Made by a program: the position numbers and the translations under genes
Origin: UBA7374 sp965660635
GTDB taxonomy: Bacteria; Verrucomicrobiota; Verrucomicrobiia; Opitutales; Coraliomargaritaceae
DNA length: 56,166 bases
Assembly (NCBI GenBank): GCA_965660635.1
Contig: CBFIAS010000007.1
Coordinates: 1-56,166 of the forward strand
Direction of reading: 5' to 3'
The notes under the pieces: generated by a model
Database searches by the model: none
What the model was told of the DNA's origin: nothing
What the model saw: the letters and a program-made list of their open reading frames with translations, nothing else
Part shown: positions 8,040-16,747 of the stretch, piece after piece
Layout of the letters: each line of letters opens with the position of its first letter
Position numbering within the stretch: the first letter of the stretch is position 1

Positions 8040-8923
8040 TCCTCTGTAGTGCCTGCCGGGGATGAATTGTTCCGGCTGGCAGGGCCACCGGCGTCATTGG
8101 AAAGCTTTTCAAACTCCCGGCACATCTCCGGCGTGCCGCTGTAGCAGGGGCAGCGCCCGGCGCGGGGATGAAAGCTCTTCAGAGGAAAGGGCGAATCGCC
8201 AATAAAGCGGAACTCCAGCTCCGCACCTTGGCAGATGGCACAGGCGGCGGCGATGTCCCAGACCTTGACCCGGTAGTCGATGGTCCCGGCGAGGTATCCG
8301 GTGGCGACGTGGGCGAAGGCCAGCGCACTGCTGCCAAGGGATCGCACGCGGTAACGCTGGAGCAAAGGAGCCAGTCCGGCCAGTTGCCCGGCGTCCAGGG
8401 GGAAGTGGCAACCCATGATGACTTGCCGGTCTTCTTCCGGATCACGCGGCTCGATCTTCTTTTGCTCCCGCAAAACACCCTGCCCGGGGCCACCCTCCAG
8501 GAGTTCGCCCAGCGAATGGTCGTAAATGAACCCGTAAACCGGCTCACCACGGTAAAGCAGGCCGAGCGAGATGGCACAGTGAGGAAACCGCAGAGCGTAG
8601 TTGTTGGTGCCGTCGACCGGGTCAATGATCCATGCGAAATCCGCCTCCAGCCGCATCACCTCGTCCAGCGGATTGGCCTCCTCGCTGCAAAAGTCATCGC
8701 CCGGAAAATCACGGCGCAACTCCGTGGTCAGTTTTTCAGAAATGGCGAAATCGGCGAAAGTCACCCGAGTGTCGTCAGGCTTCCACTCGCTGGAGACCTG
8801 CCCGAATTGACGGGCAAAGAAAGCAACCTGCCCGCGCACTGCAACGCGGCCCGCATTGATGCGGTGACGCAACTGCGCCGCGTGCCTAGATCGCTGCTGT
8901 CGACTGCCTTCGTTGTTTTCCAT
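8036..8923 (-). CDS. Inositol monophosphatase family protein
   Basis: 295 residues, Mg2+-dependent Li+-sensitive phosphatase fold (IMPase/CysQ/FBPase). Metal-binding motifs: FCSEEANP (Glu), WIIDPVDGTNNYALRFPHC (DPxDGT signature) and the C-terminal VKVWDIAAACAICQGAE. A disordered hydrophilic C-terminus (NNSSPAGTTEE) follows. Members hydrolyse inositol-1-phosphate, PAP or sugar bisphosphates; the substrate cannot be assigned. It sits between the lipoprotein gene (33 bp upstream) and msrB (4-bp overlap). Confidence 0.9.
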   Translation of the reverse strand: MENNEGSRQQRSRHAAQLRHRINAGRVAVRGQVAFFARQFGQVSSEWKPDDTRVTFADFAISEKLTTELRRDFPGDDFCSEEANPLDEVMRLEADFAWIIDPVDGTNNYALRFPHCAISLGLLYRGEPVYGFIYDHSLGELLEGGPGQGVLREQKKIEPRDPEEDRQVIMGCHFPLDAGQLAGLAPLLQRYRVRSLGSSALAFAHVATGYLAGTIDYRVKVWDIAAACAICQGAELEFRFIGDSPFPLKSFHPRAGRCPCYSGTPEMCREFEKLSNDAGGPASRNNSSPAGTTEE

Positions 8924-8956
8924 GCAGACAGCCCTAGCAGGACAGCGCAGCCGGAA

Positions 8957-9556
8957 TCAAAGCTTCTTTTTAACGAAGGCTATGAGACTCCGCGCCAGCG
9001 GTATTCGCCGGTAGACGATATCAGTCGGATCCCAGTAGTCCTGGTGGAAGATAATCCGCCCCTCGCTGTCAAAACGCATGCGCGTCATCCCGATGGATTC
9101 CTCCCATGTGCCGGGGGGCGTTTTACGGAAATCCAGCCGCATGGTCCAGTCGATATAGAAGTCGCCCCCGTCGCGCAGCACCTTGTTAAAGACAAACTCC
9201 GCTGCATTGAGCGGTTCCAGACCAGCCAGCATGTAGTCCCGGACAGCCTCCGCCCGGTCAAGCTGCTTGAATGCGTCACGAAAATAGACGGCTTCCGCGT
9301 AAACCTCGGTGATTCCTGCCGAGAGGTTTTCCTCGGTGTAATCGGTAAAGAGGGCTTCCACCGCAGCGAGCATGGATGCCTCCCCGGTAGAGCCGGGCTC
9401 TGGCAGGACAAACCTCGAGGGATCCGTCTGCTCCAGCGCTTCCAGGTATTTTGCGTCGGGTACTGTTTGTGTATGCATGTCTACGTAGGATGTGCAGCCT
9501 GCGCCAAGCAGGAAGAATAGAACTAGTGGCACAGCAGAGAAAAATGGAAATCTCAT
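8957..9556 (-). CDS. NTF2-like (SnoaL) lipoprotein
   Basis: 199 residues. The signal VPLVLFFLLGAGCTSYV has a clear lipobox (LGAGC), so the protein is a lipoprotein. The remainder, from about residue 55, looks like an NTF2/SnoaL cone fold (AVEALFTDYTEENLSAGITE, VYFRDAFKQLDRAEAVRDYM, ESIGMTRMRFDSEGRIIFHQ, DYWDPTDIVY). SnoaL-like proteins are regular companions of CFA-synthase/FAD-oxidoreductase/DUF1365 clusters, and here the gene is divergent from exactly such a cluster across 93 bp. It heads the operon lipoprotein-IMPase-msrB. The ligand is unknown. Confidence 0.82.
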   Translation of the reverse strand: MRFPFFSAVPLVLFFLLGAGCTSYVDMHTQTVPDAKYLEALEQTDPSRFVLPEPGSTGEASMLAAVEALFTDYTEENLSAGITEVYAEAVYFRDAFKQLDRAEAVRDYMLAGLEPLNAAEFVFNKVLRDGGDFYIDWTMRLDFRKTPPGTWEESIGMTRMRFDSEGRIIFHQDYWDPTDIVYRRIPLARSLIAFVKKKL

Positions 9557-9587
9557 GTCTATGCATCACGCCGAAGAATGAAAACTT

Positions 9588-9597
9588 ACAGGCCTGT
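9588..9597. promoter_or_regulatory. Palindrome in divergent lipoprotein/CFA intergenic region
   Basis: ACAGGCCTGT is a perfect 10-bp palindrome centred in the 93-bp region between the two divergent operons, inside a wider CTTAC...GTAAG inverted arrangement. Its place suits a shared operator; the regulator is unknown. No ECF-type -35/-10 pair could be assigned with confidence. Confidence 0.3.
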
Positions 9598-9649
9598 TTT
9601 GTAAGCCCGCATATCCATCCTTCGATAATGCTCTTGTTCCTTCATCTAC

Positions 9650-10669
9650 ATGAGCCTCGCCATACAACTCGCTGAAAAGCGCATCCTCAACGACGCTGTC
9701 ATCCGTTTCGGCATCCGGCGTCGGCTTTCCCGCAAGATCCGGTCGCTCGAGCAGCAGCCGGTGCTGTCCGCCCACTGGGTCGATCACCTGGAGGAACGTC
9801 CCCTCGCCGAGGACACCGAGGCCGCCAACGAGCAGCACTACGAATTGCCTGCGGACTATTTCCAATCCGTCCTCGGCCCGCACTTGAAATACAGTTGCGG
9901 CTACTGGCCCGAAGGCTGCGGGAGCCTGGAGCAATCCGAGGTGGAAATGCTCCAGCTCTCCTGCCAGCGGGCTCAACTCGAAAACGGCCAGCGCGTGCTC
10001 GAACTCGGTTGCGGCTGGGGTTCGCTCAGCCTGTGGATGGCTCAACACTATCCAGACAGCCGCTTCACCGCTGTGAGCAATTCTCACTCGCAGCGGGAGT
10101 ATATAACCGGACAGGCCCGCGCGCGCGGTCTCAGCAACCTCGAGGTCATGACTTGTGACATCAACAACTTCCAGCCGGAAGAGGCTTTCGACCGGATCGT
10201 CTCGGTCGAGATGTTCGAGCATGTGCGCAACCACCGCTCCCTCTTCCAGCGACTCCGCCAATGGCTCCGGCCCGGGGGCAAGTTGTTCGTCCATGTATTT
10301 GCCCACAAGCAGCACAGCTATCTCTACGAAGCGGAAGAGCCGGGAGACTGGATGTCCCGGTATTTTTTCACAGGCGGCATCATGCCAGCCGCTGACCTGC
10401 TTCCCGCAGCCGCCAACGATATCCTCGCGCTGGAGGACAACTGGGCAGTCAACGGAGTGCACTACAGCAAAACGCTCGAAGCATGGCTGCGCAAACAAGA
10501 CGCCAGCGAGCCGGAAATCCTCCGGATATTCCAGGGCTGCTACGGCGGGCGCAACCGTCTATGGACCCAGCGATGGCGCATGTTCTACATGGCATGCTCC
10601 GAGCTGTTCGCCTACAACAAGGGCGAAGAATGGCTGGTCATGCATTACCGTTTTTCCCGAAATGACTAA
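9650..10669 (+). CDS. Cyclopropane-fatty-acyl-phospholipid synthase family methyltransferase
   Basis: 339 residues, SAM-dependent methyltransferase of the CFA synthase family, shorter than E. coli Cfa (382) because the N-terminal domain is reduced. Landmarks: HYELPADYFQSVLGPHLKYS (family HYDxxxxFY-like region), SAM motif I VLELGCGWGSLSLWMAQHYP, ITGQARARGLSNLEVMTCDI, and FDRIVSVEMFEHVRNHRSLF. Members act on the double bond of phospholipid acyl chains at the membrane, making cyclopropane or branched methylated acyl chains. It is first of a five-gene overlapping operon with the FAD oxidoreductase, DUF1365 protein and ECF sigma factor. Which modification is made is unknown; the flavoprotein partner suggests more than a simple cyclopropane. 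Confidence 0.9.
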   Translation: MSLAIQLAEKRILNDAVIRFGIRRRLSRKIRSLEQQPVLSAHWVDHLEERPLAEDTEAANEQHYELPADYFQSVLGPHLKYSCGYWPEGCGSLEQSEVEMLQLSCQRAQLENGQRVLELGCGWGSLSLWMAQHYPDSRFTAVSNSHSQREYITGQARARGLSNLEVMTCDINNFQPEEAFDRIVSVEMFEHVRNHRSLFQRLRQWLRPGGKLFVHVFAHKQHSYLYEAEEPGDWMSRYFFTGGIMPAADLLPAAANDILALEDNWAVNGVHYSKTLEAWLRKQDASEPEILRIFQGCYGGRNRLWTQRWRMFYMACSELFAYNKGEEWLVMHYRFSRND

Positions 10670-11993
10670 CATTGCCCCTGGACAACGAATCGCAGTGGTA
10701 GGCTGCGGGGTAGCCGGCCTGACCGCCGGTTGGCTCCTCGGGCGCAGGCACGAAGTTACGTTTTTCGAAAAGAACGATTACGCAGGCGGGCACACCCGGA
10801 CATTGACCGTGCCCGACGGCCCGGATGCCGGGACCCCGGTCGATACTGGATACATCGTCATGAACCACCGGAACTACCCCCTCTTCACCGAGGTCCTGCG
10901 ACAATTGCAAGTGGATCTCGACGACAGTTCCATGACCTTCAGCTACCATGACTGCCAGAGCGGACACGCCTACTCGGGCGACCGCATTGCCACTCTCTTC
11001 CCCACCCTTTCGCACTATACCAACCCCGGCCACTGCCGCATGGTCTGGGACCTCTGGCGCTTCGCCCGGATCGGCTACCGCGACCTGCAGTCCGGCTTCC
11101 TCTCCGCAAAGACTCTCGGACAATACTGCGCCGAACGCTGCTTCAGCCAAAACTTTCTCGATGCATACCTCTACCCCATGGGTGCCGCCATCTGGTCTTC
11201 ACCGATCCAGCAAATGCACGAGTTTCCGGCCGAACCATACCTCCATTTCCTCGAGAACCACGGTCTCCTGCGCCTCGTCAACCGGCCACAGTGGAAATAC
11301 GTCCGCGGCGGATCGCAGACTTACGTCCGCGCCATGCTTCGGCAGTTCCAATCCGCGCCGCGGCTCAACGCCGCGCCCGATTCCATCGCACGGACTCCAT
11401 CCGGCGTGCAACTCAACATGCCCGACGGTCGCACACTGGATTTCGACCACGTGGTCATCGGCACCCATGCCGACGAGGCTATGCGCTTGCTGGCCGATCC
11501 GACAAAAGAAGAAACAAACAACCTGGGTCCGTGGAGCTATCAGGACAACAGCGTCACCCTCCACAGCGATATCTCCCATCTGCCACCCGACAAGAAACTA
11601 TGGGCCTCTTGGAACTTCGCCAAAGAACCCGGCCACAAAGACAACCGGCCCGTCTCCGTAAGCTACTACATGAACCGGCTCCAACGGCTCCAGACAAAGC
11701 GCTCCTACATCGTCACCCTGAACAACTCCCGCGACATCGATCCAGCCCGGATCATTGACCGCACCCGCCTGACCCACCCGCTCTACTCCTTCGACTCCAT
11801 GGCTACCCAGCCAAGGCTCCAGGCCAGCAACGGCTCGCGCAACACCTGGTTCTGTGGCAGCTACTTCGGCTACGGCTTCCACGAGGACGCCGTCCGCTCC
11901 GCCGTCGAAGTGGCCAACGCCTTCGGGATATCCCTGGAACCTGCGCAAAAACCAGCAGAAGCGGCCAGCAAAACCCAACCGGTCGTCATATGA
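10662..11993 (+). CDS. FAD-dependent oxidoreductase (amine-oxidase fold)
   Basis: 443 residues from ATG 10662, overlapping the previous gene by 8 bp. The N-terminal Rossmann motif RIAVVGCGVAGLTAGWLLGR is followed by VTFFEKNDYAGGHTRTL, diagnostic of the 'FAD/NAD-binding amine oxidase' proteins that travel with DUF1365 and CFA-like genes. The C-terminus has WFCGSYFGYGFHEDAVRSAV, the usual second FAD contact. In Alphaproteobacteria equivalent genes belong to the ECF-ChrR singlet-oxygen regulon and lipid remodelling clusters. The precise oxidation is not established for this protein; oxidation of a methylated acyl chain is an inference from context. Confidence 0.88.
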   Translation: MTNIAPGQRIAVVGCGVAGLTAGWLLGRRHEVTFFEKNDYAGGHTRTLTVPDGPDAGTPVDTGYIVMNHRNYPLFTEVLRQLQVDLDDSSMTFSYHDCQSGHAYSGDRIATLFPTLSHYTNPGHCRMVWDLWRFARIGYRDLQSGFLSAKTLGQYCAERCFSQNFLDAYLYPMGAAIWSSPIQQMHEFPAEPYLHFLENHGLLRLVNRPQWKYVRGGSQTYVRAMLRQFQSAPRLNAAPDSIARTPSGVQLNMPDGRTLDFDHVVIGTHADEAMRLLADPTKEETNNLGPWSYQDNSVTLHSDISHLPPDKKLWASWNFAKEPGHKDNRPVSVSYYMNRLQRLQTKRSYIVTLNNSRDIDPARIIDRTRLTHPLYSFDSMATQPRLQASNGSRNTWFCGSYFGYGFHEDAVRSAVEVANAFGISLEPAQKPAEAASKTQPVVI

Positions 11994-12793
11994 ACGCACC
12001 CTCCCTGTCAGCAATCTGCCGCGGAGAGGTCGTTCACCAGCGCCTCTCGCCCGTCCGGCACGAGTTCTCCTACCCAATGACCTTCTTCGCCCTCGATCTG
12101 GACGAACTTCCAAAACTCCACCAAAACGCCAGCTTCTTCCGCCACAACGCACCCGCTCCCCTGTCCATCCGCGACCGTGACTACCTGCACGGGCTTGACC
12201 AATCCATCCAACAACAGATCGACGCCCTCCTGCCAGGCCGGGAATCCGGGGAACGTTTGCTCACCGTCACCTCCCCGCGCTACTTCAGCTACGCCTTCAA
12301 CCCCGTCAATTTCCACTTGCGCATGCAGGGCAGCTCCCTCACCGGCGCAGTCGCTGAAGTCAACAACACCTTCGGAGACCGTCATGTCTACCCCTTGGAC
12401 CATCCGGAGAAAACCGGACCGAACACTTGGCAGGCCAGTTGCCAAAAACAATTCCACGTCTCCCCCTTCAACAACATGGAAGGCCACTACCAGTTCACCT
12501 TCACGGTTGAAACGGACAGGCTCCACCTCGGCGTCGACCTGCACCGCGACGGGCAATGCGTCATGAAAACCTGGATCTCCGGACACATGCGACCCCTGAC
12601 CAACGCCTACATCCGGAAATACGCCCTCTTCCACCCCTTCGACACCGCCTTCAACAGCATGCCCCGCATCCTCTGGCAGGCCGTGCTCCTGCGATTCCGC
12701 AAGCGCCTATCGATTCACAACCGGCCCAGCCCAGACTCCCCGGACACCTTGATCGACCGCGATAAACCCAGCCCCGCACAGCATGTCATCTAG
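11990..12793 (+). CDS. DUF1365 family protein
   Basis: 267 residues, start overlapping the FAD gene stop in ATGA. Typical DUF1365 landmarks: CRGEVVHQRLSPVRHEFSY near the N-terminus, RYFSYAFNPVNFHLRM in the centre, VAEVNNTFGDRHVYPL and KQFHVSPFNNMEGHYQFTF. The molecular function of the family is unknown; it is almost always next to the flavoprotein and CFA-like methyltransferase, as here, so a part in acyl-chain modification is inferred. No signal peptide. Its last codons overlap the proposed start of the sigma factor gene. Confidence 0.9.
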   Translation: MNAPSLSAICRGEVVHQRLSPVRHEFSYPMTFFALDLDELPKLHQNASFFRHNAPAPLSIRDRDYLHGLDQSIQQQIDALLPGRESGERLLTVTSPRYFSYAFNPVNFHLRMQGSSLTGAVAEVNNTFGDRHVYPLDHPEKTGPNTWQASCQKQFHVSPFNNMEGHYQFTFTVETDRLHLGVDLHRDGQCVMKTWISGHMRPLTNAYIRKYALFHPFDTAFNSMPRILWQAVLLRFRKRLSIHNRPSPDSPDTLIDRDKPSPAQHVI

Positions 12794-13442
12794 CCAAGCA
12801 TTGACTTTCATTGACGCAGGGACCGCCTCCGGCATGATGAACCGGAATCAATCCGTGACGACCCAGCCAAAAGTACCCGTAACACCGCCTGAAAAATGGG
12901 TGGAGCAATATAGCGACTACCTCTACGGATTCGCCATGTCCCGCCTGCGCGATCCGGAGGCCGCCGCCGACTGCGTGCAGGACACCTTCCTGGCCGGAAT
13001 CAAGGCACTCGACCGCTTCGATGGCAGCCGCGACATCAAATTCTGGCTGCGCGGCATCATGCGCAACAAGATCGTCGACCAGATTCGCAAGGCCGTGAAG
13101 GAAAACAAAGTCGATATCGAGAGCGAAGACGAGGCCCTGCTCGAGAGCTTCTGGTTCCGCTTCAGCGGCATCGCCACGACCAATCCGGAGCCCTGGCAGT
13201 TCAACCCCCGCAAGCACTACGACAATACCGAATTCTGGGTCGTCTTCCGCGAGTGCATCGACTCCGTCAAGAATCCTGCACGCCAGGCCTTCGTCCTTCG
13301 CGTGCTCGAGGACAAAACAACTGCGGAAGTTTGTAAGATCATGGACATCACACCGAACTATCTGTGGGTGCTCCTTCACCGCGCCCGCGAACAGCTCAAG
13401 ATCCAGCTCGAAGCAAAATGGACCGGAGCGGACGTGAATTAA
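12783..13442 (+). CDS. ECF-type sigma-70 family RNA polymerase sigma factor
   Basis: 219 residues from ATG 12783, or about 202 from ATG 12834/12837, where an N-terminal tail of low conservation ends. Region 2 is YLYGFAMSRLRDPEAAADCVQDTFLAGIKAL with FDGSRDIKFWLRGIMRNKIVD (helix contacting core polymerase and -10). Region 4 is LRVLEDKTTAEVCKIMDITPN followed by YLWVLLHRAREQLK. A long insert between them (about 60 residues) is noted. The gene ends 6 bp before a small Cys/His protein that probably serves as its anti-sigma factor. Placed last but one in the CFA/FAD/DUF1365 operon, it likely drives that operon under an envelope or oxidative stress (inference). Confidence 0.9.
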   Translation: MSSSQALTFIDAGTASGMMNRNQSVTTQPKVPVTPPEKWVEQYSDYLYGFAMSRLRDPEAAADCVQDTFLAGIKALDRFDGSRDIKFWLRGIMRNKIVDQIRKAVKENKVDIESEDEALLESFWFRFSGIATTNPEPWQFNPRKHYDNTEFWVVFRECIDSVKNPARQAFVLRVLEDKTTAEVCKIMDITPNYLWVLLHRAREQLKIQLEAKWTGADVN

Positions 13443-13448
13443 CCATCC

Positions 13449-13730
13449 ATGCTTACCTGTAAACAAGTCTCCCGCACCCTCCAGAACGAGGACTACGCGG
13501 ACCTCTCGCCCATCCGGAAATTACTTCTGAAGCTGCACATCAAGCTGTGCATCGTCTGCGGCAAATTCAACAAGCAGGTCATCAAAACCCAGGACATGTG
13601 CTGCCACTACAAACAGCACGAGGAAGAAGCCATCGCCCGCCAACCCGGAATGGATTCAGCCCGCAAGGACGCACTCAAGCAGATCATCGCCGAACAGGCA
13701 GGCGTAGACGCCAACACCCCGCGAACCTAG
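13449..13730 (+). CDS. Small zinc-finger-like protein, putative anti-sigma factor
   Basis: 93 residues, soluble. The N-terminus MLTCKQVSRTLQNEDYADLS and the following LLLKLHIKLCIVCGKFNKQV match the pattern of small zf-HC2-like proteins (Cys, then His-x3-Cys-x2-Cys: LHIKLCIVC) that sit directly behind ECF sigma genes. A second cysteine pair (DMCCHYKQH) is present. Such proteins bind zinc and hold the sigma factor inactive; ChrR-like cupin domains are absent. Role inferred from motif and the 6-bp spacing to the sigma gene. Confidence 0.75.
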   Translation: MLTCKQVSRTLQNEDYADLSPIRKLLLKLHIKLCIVCGKFNKQVIKTQDMCCHYKQHEEEAIARQPGMDSARKDALKQIIAEQAGVDANTPRT

Positions 13731-13765
13731 CTTGCTTTTGCCCCCGGCAGCCCCAAGCTGGCCGA

Positions 13766-15091
13766 ATGCAAACCTGCGACACCCCCGCCTGTCAATCCGC
13801 CCGGGAGATCCTCAACGAGCTCCAGGAATACTACGAGGACGACAACCTCTACTTCCAGACTCTCGGCTCCGTCCTGGAAGCCGCCGACGTCCTCGATGTG
13901 CCCCACCGGCTCAAGCTCATCCTCAGCCAGCCGAAAAACGAGATCATGGTGCACTGCCCAGTGCAGATGGACGACGGCTCCTGGCAACTGGTCAAAGGCT
14001 ACCGGGTCCAGCACAACAACGTCCTCGGCCCCTACAAAGGAGGCATCCGCTACCACCACGAAGTCAAACTCGACGAAGTCAAGACCCTCGCCCTCCTCAT
14101 GACCATGAAGTGCGCCCTCGCCCGCCTGCCCTTTGGCGGCGCAAAAGGCGCCCTCAAGATCGACCCGCGCAAGCTCAGCACGGAAGAACGCATGCGCGTC
14201 ACCCGCCGCATGACCGCCGCCCTCGGCTCCAACATCGGGCCCGACTACGACATCCCCGCCCCAGACGTCGGCACCGGCGCCCAGGTCATGGCCTGGATGG
14301 CTGACACCTACATCAACTTCGCCGAATCCTCCAGCAAAGTCACCGCCCGCGGGGTAGTCACCGGAAAACCCCTCCGCTTTGGCGGGTCCGCCGGCCGGGA
14401 GAAAGCCACTGGCCAGGGCCTCGTCTACGTCCTTGAGACCCTCCTCCCCGGCATGGGCCTGGAGATTCGCGACCTCAGCTTCAGCCTCATCGGCTACGGC
14501 AACGTCGGATCCTGGACCGCACGCCTCCTCCAGCCCCTCGGTGCCACCCTGCGCGCCGTCATGGACCACACCGGCGCCATCCACCACCCCGGCGGCATCA
14601 ACGCCGAAAAACTCGCCCACCATGTAGCCCGCACCGGCGGCGTCGCCGGATACCCCGATGCCAAGCCCATCGACCGGGAAACCTTCTACGCCACCGAAGT
14701 CGATCTCTTCATTCCCGCCGCACTCGAGCAAATGGTCGACCTTCCGGAAGCCCAAGCCATGCGCTGCAAAGTGTTGGTCGAGGCCGCCAACGCGCCCACC
14801 ACACCCAAAGCCGAGCGCCACCTCCTCGAGCAAGGCGTCGAAGTGCTCCCCGCCATCCTCTGCAACGCCGGAGGCGTCACCGTGAGCTACTTCGAGTGGA
14901 AGCAAAACCGCCAATCCGAAACCTGGGACGCCGAAGACGTCGATGCCCAGTTGCGCACCATCATGGCCCGCTCCGCCGAGCGCGTGCTCGAGACCGCCAA
15001 ACGGCTGGACTGCAACCTGCGCATCGCCTCCTACGCCGCCGCCATCGAGCACATCAACCACGTCTACGAAATGCGTGGAGTCTTCCCCTGA
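13766..15091 (+). CDS. Glu/Leu/Phe/Val family dehydrogenase
   Basis: 441 residues from ATG 13766. NAD(P)-dependent oxidative deaminase of glutamate or a branched/aromatic amino acid. Visible: GPYKGGIRYHHEVKLDEVKT, the catalytic-lysine region LPFGGAKGALKIDPRKLS, PAPDVGTGAQVMAWMADTY (catalytic Asp) and the Rossmann motif SLIGYGNVGSWTARLL. Length and PYKGGIR favour glutamate dehydrogenase over leucine dehydrogenase (about 365 residues). The stop codon overlaps the start of the peptide-binding protein gene by one base (TGATG), suggesting that imported peptides feed amino-acid catabolism; this is inferred. Confidence 0.92.
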   Translation: MQTCDTPACQSAREILNELQEYYEDDNLYFQTLGSVLEAADVLDVPHRLKLILSQPKNEIMVHCPVQMDDGSWQLVKGYRVQHNNVLGPYKGGIRYHHEVKLDEVKTLALLMTMKCALARLPFGGAKGALKIDPRKLSTEERMRVTRRMTAALGSNIGPDYDIPAPDVGTGAQVMAWMADTYINFAESSSKVTARGVVTGKPLRFGGSAGREKATGQGLVYVLETLLPGMGLEIRDLSFSLIGYGNVGSWTARLLQPLGATLRAVMDHTGAIHHPGGINAEKLAHHVARTGGVAGYPDAKPIDRETFYATEVDLFIPAALEQMVDLPEAQAMRCKVLVEAANAPTTPKAERHLLEQGVEVLPAILCNAGGVTVSYFEWKQNRQSETWDAEDVDAQLRTIMARSAERVLETAKRLDCNLRIASYAAAIEHINHVYEMRGVFP

Positions 15092-16740
15092 TGCCCAGCC
15101 AAGCCCAGCCACGCCGCCGCACGGGACAATCCGCGCCCGCCCTCGCCGCCGCTGTCTCTGCCGCCTGCCTGCTCGCCGCCTGCGCCCGCCCCGGAACCAA
15201 CGTCGAGCACGGCATCCGCAAACAGGAACTCTACATCGGCATCGGAGCCGAACCCGCCGCACTCGATCCACACATCACCACCGGCCTCACCGAATACTCC
15301 GTCATGCTCGCCCTCTTCGAGGGCCTCACCACCCTCGACCCCGTCACCATGGCCGTCCGCCCCGGAGTCGCACAAAGCTGGGACATCTCCGAAAACGGAC
15401 TCACCTACACTTTCCACCTCGATCCGCAAGCCCGTTGGTCCAACGGCGACCTCGTCACCTCCGGAGACTTCCTCTTCTCCATCCAGCGCATCCTCTCCCC
15501 CGGGCTCGGCGCACCCTACGCCTACATGCTCTATCCGCTCCGCGGCGCCGAAGCCTACAACAAAGGCCAGACCAAAGACTTCACCAGCGTCGGGCTGCGC
15601 GCGCCCGACCCCGGCACCCTCGTCGTCGAGCTGGCCGCCCCCACCCCCTACTTCCTCGGCCTCCTCGCCCACAACACCTGGTGGCCCGTCCACCCGCCCA
15701 CCATCCTCGCACACGGCAACATGACCGATCGCGTATCCAAATGGACGAAACCCGGCAACTTTGTTGGCAACGGCCCCTACGCCCTGGAACACTGGCGGCT
15801 CAACCACGGAATCACCGCCCGCAAAAACCCCCGCTACCGCAAAGCCGATAAAGCCGCACTCAACCGCATCCACTTCCTCCCCATCGACCTGCAGGCCGAG
15901 GAGCGCGCCTTCCGCGCCGGGCACCTCCACATCACCAGCTCCGTGCCCGTGCACCGGGTCGACTGGTACAAAGAACACCAGCCCGGACAGCTCCGCATCG
16001 ACACCGCGCTCGGCACCTACTACTACATGCTCAACACCGCACGCGGCCCCCTCGCCGACAAGCGCGTGCGCCAAGCCCTCGCCTACGCCATCGACCGCGG
16101 GCAGATCACCGGTCACATCCTCCGCGCCGGGCAAAAGCCCGCCTACCACTTCACCCCCCCCGACGCCGGCGGCTACAACACACAAGCCCGCCTGCCCCAC
16201 GACCCCGAACGCGCCCGGCAACTCCTCGCCGAAGCCGGATTTCCCGGCGGAGAAGGCTTCCCCGAATTTGAACTCCTCTACAACACCAGCGAATCCCACC
16301 GCACCATCGCCGAAGCCGTCCAGCAAATGTGGAAGACTGAACTCGGCATCCGCGTAACCCTCCACAACCAGGAGTGGAAAGCCTACCTCTCCACCCGCCA
16401 AGCCGGTGACTTCGACATCCTCCGCGCCGCATGGTACGGCGACTACGACGACCCCAACACCTTCCTCGACCTCGGAAGATCCGACAACGGCAACAACCAC
16501 AGCGGGTGGGGCCACCCGGAATACGACCGGCTGATCGAAGCTGCCTCCCTCGCCGCGGACCCGCAACAACGCAGCCAGCTCTTCCAAGAGGCCGAAGCCA
16601 TCCTTCTCGAGGAGATGCCCTACATCCCCGTCTATTTCTACGTCACCAGCCGGTTGATCCACCCCTCCGTCCGGGGCTGGCATCCCAGCCTGCTCGACAA
16701 CCACCCCTACCAGGCCATCCACCTGGAAGCAGTCCGCTAG
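15091..16740 (+). CDS. oppA: Oligopeptide ABC transporter substrate-binding lipoprotein
   Basis: 549 residues. Signal peptide LAAAVSAACLLAACARPG with lipobox (LAAC), so a lipoprotein. Family 5 extracellular solute-binding protein: LYIGIGAEPAALDPHITTGL, FEGLTTLDPVTMAVRPGVAQ, the WSNGDLVTSGDFLFSIQRIL signature, YYYMLNTARGPLADKRVRQA and LAYAIDRGQI. OppA-type proteins capture peptides in the periplasm for an OppBC pore. It is followed by both permease genes (7-bp gap), but no ATPase gene follows, so OppD/OppF must be elsewhere if the system works. Name given by family; ligand not proven. Confidence 0.9.
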   Translation: MPSQAQPRRRTGQSAPALAAAVSAACLLAACARPGTNVEHGIRKQELYIGIGAEPAALDPHITTGLTEYSVMLALFEGLTTLDPVTMAVRPGVAQSWDISENGLTYTFHLDPQARWSNGDLVTSGDFLFSIQRILSPGLGAPYAYMLYPLRGAEAYNKGQTKDFTSVGLRAPDPGTLVVELAAPTPYFLGLLAHNTWWPVHPPTILAHGNMTDRVSKWTKPGNFVGNGPYALEHWRLNHGITARKNPRYRKADKAALNRIHFLPIDLQAEERAFRAGHLHITSSVPVHRVDWYKEHQPGQLRIDTALGTYYYMLNTARGPLADKRVRQALAYAIDRGQITGHILRAGQKPAYHFTPPDAGGYNTQARLPHDPERARQLLAEAGFPGGEGFPEFELLYNTSESHRTIAEAVQQMWKTELGIRVTLHNQEWKAYLSTRQAGDFDILRAAWYGDYDDPNTFLDLGRSDNGNNHSGWGHPEYDRLIEAASLAADPQQRSQLFQEAEAILLEEMPYIPVYFYVTSRLIHPSVRGWHPSLLDNHPYQAIHLEAVR

Positions 16741-16747
16741 CCGCACC

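Noticed and set aside
9566..10498. 310-residue open frame on the minus strand
   Set aside because: It is opposite the CFA-like methyltransferase gene, whose motifs are clear; the antisense frame has no recognisable domain and reflects GC-rich codon bias.
13727..15271. 514-residue open frame on the minus strand
   Set aside because: Antisense to the amino-acid dehydrogenase; rich in Gly/Val/Ala/Asp as expected of a shadow frame.
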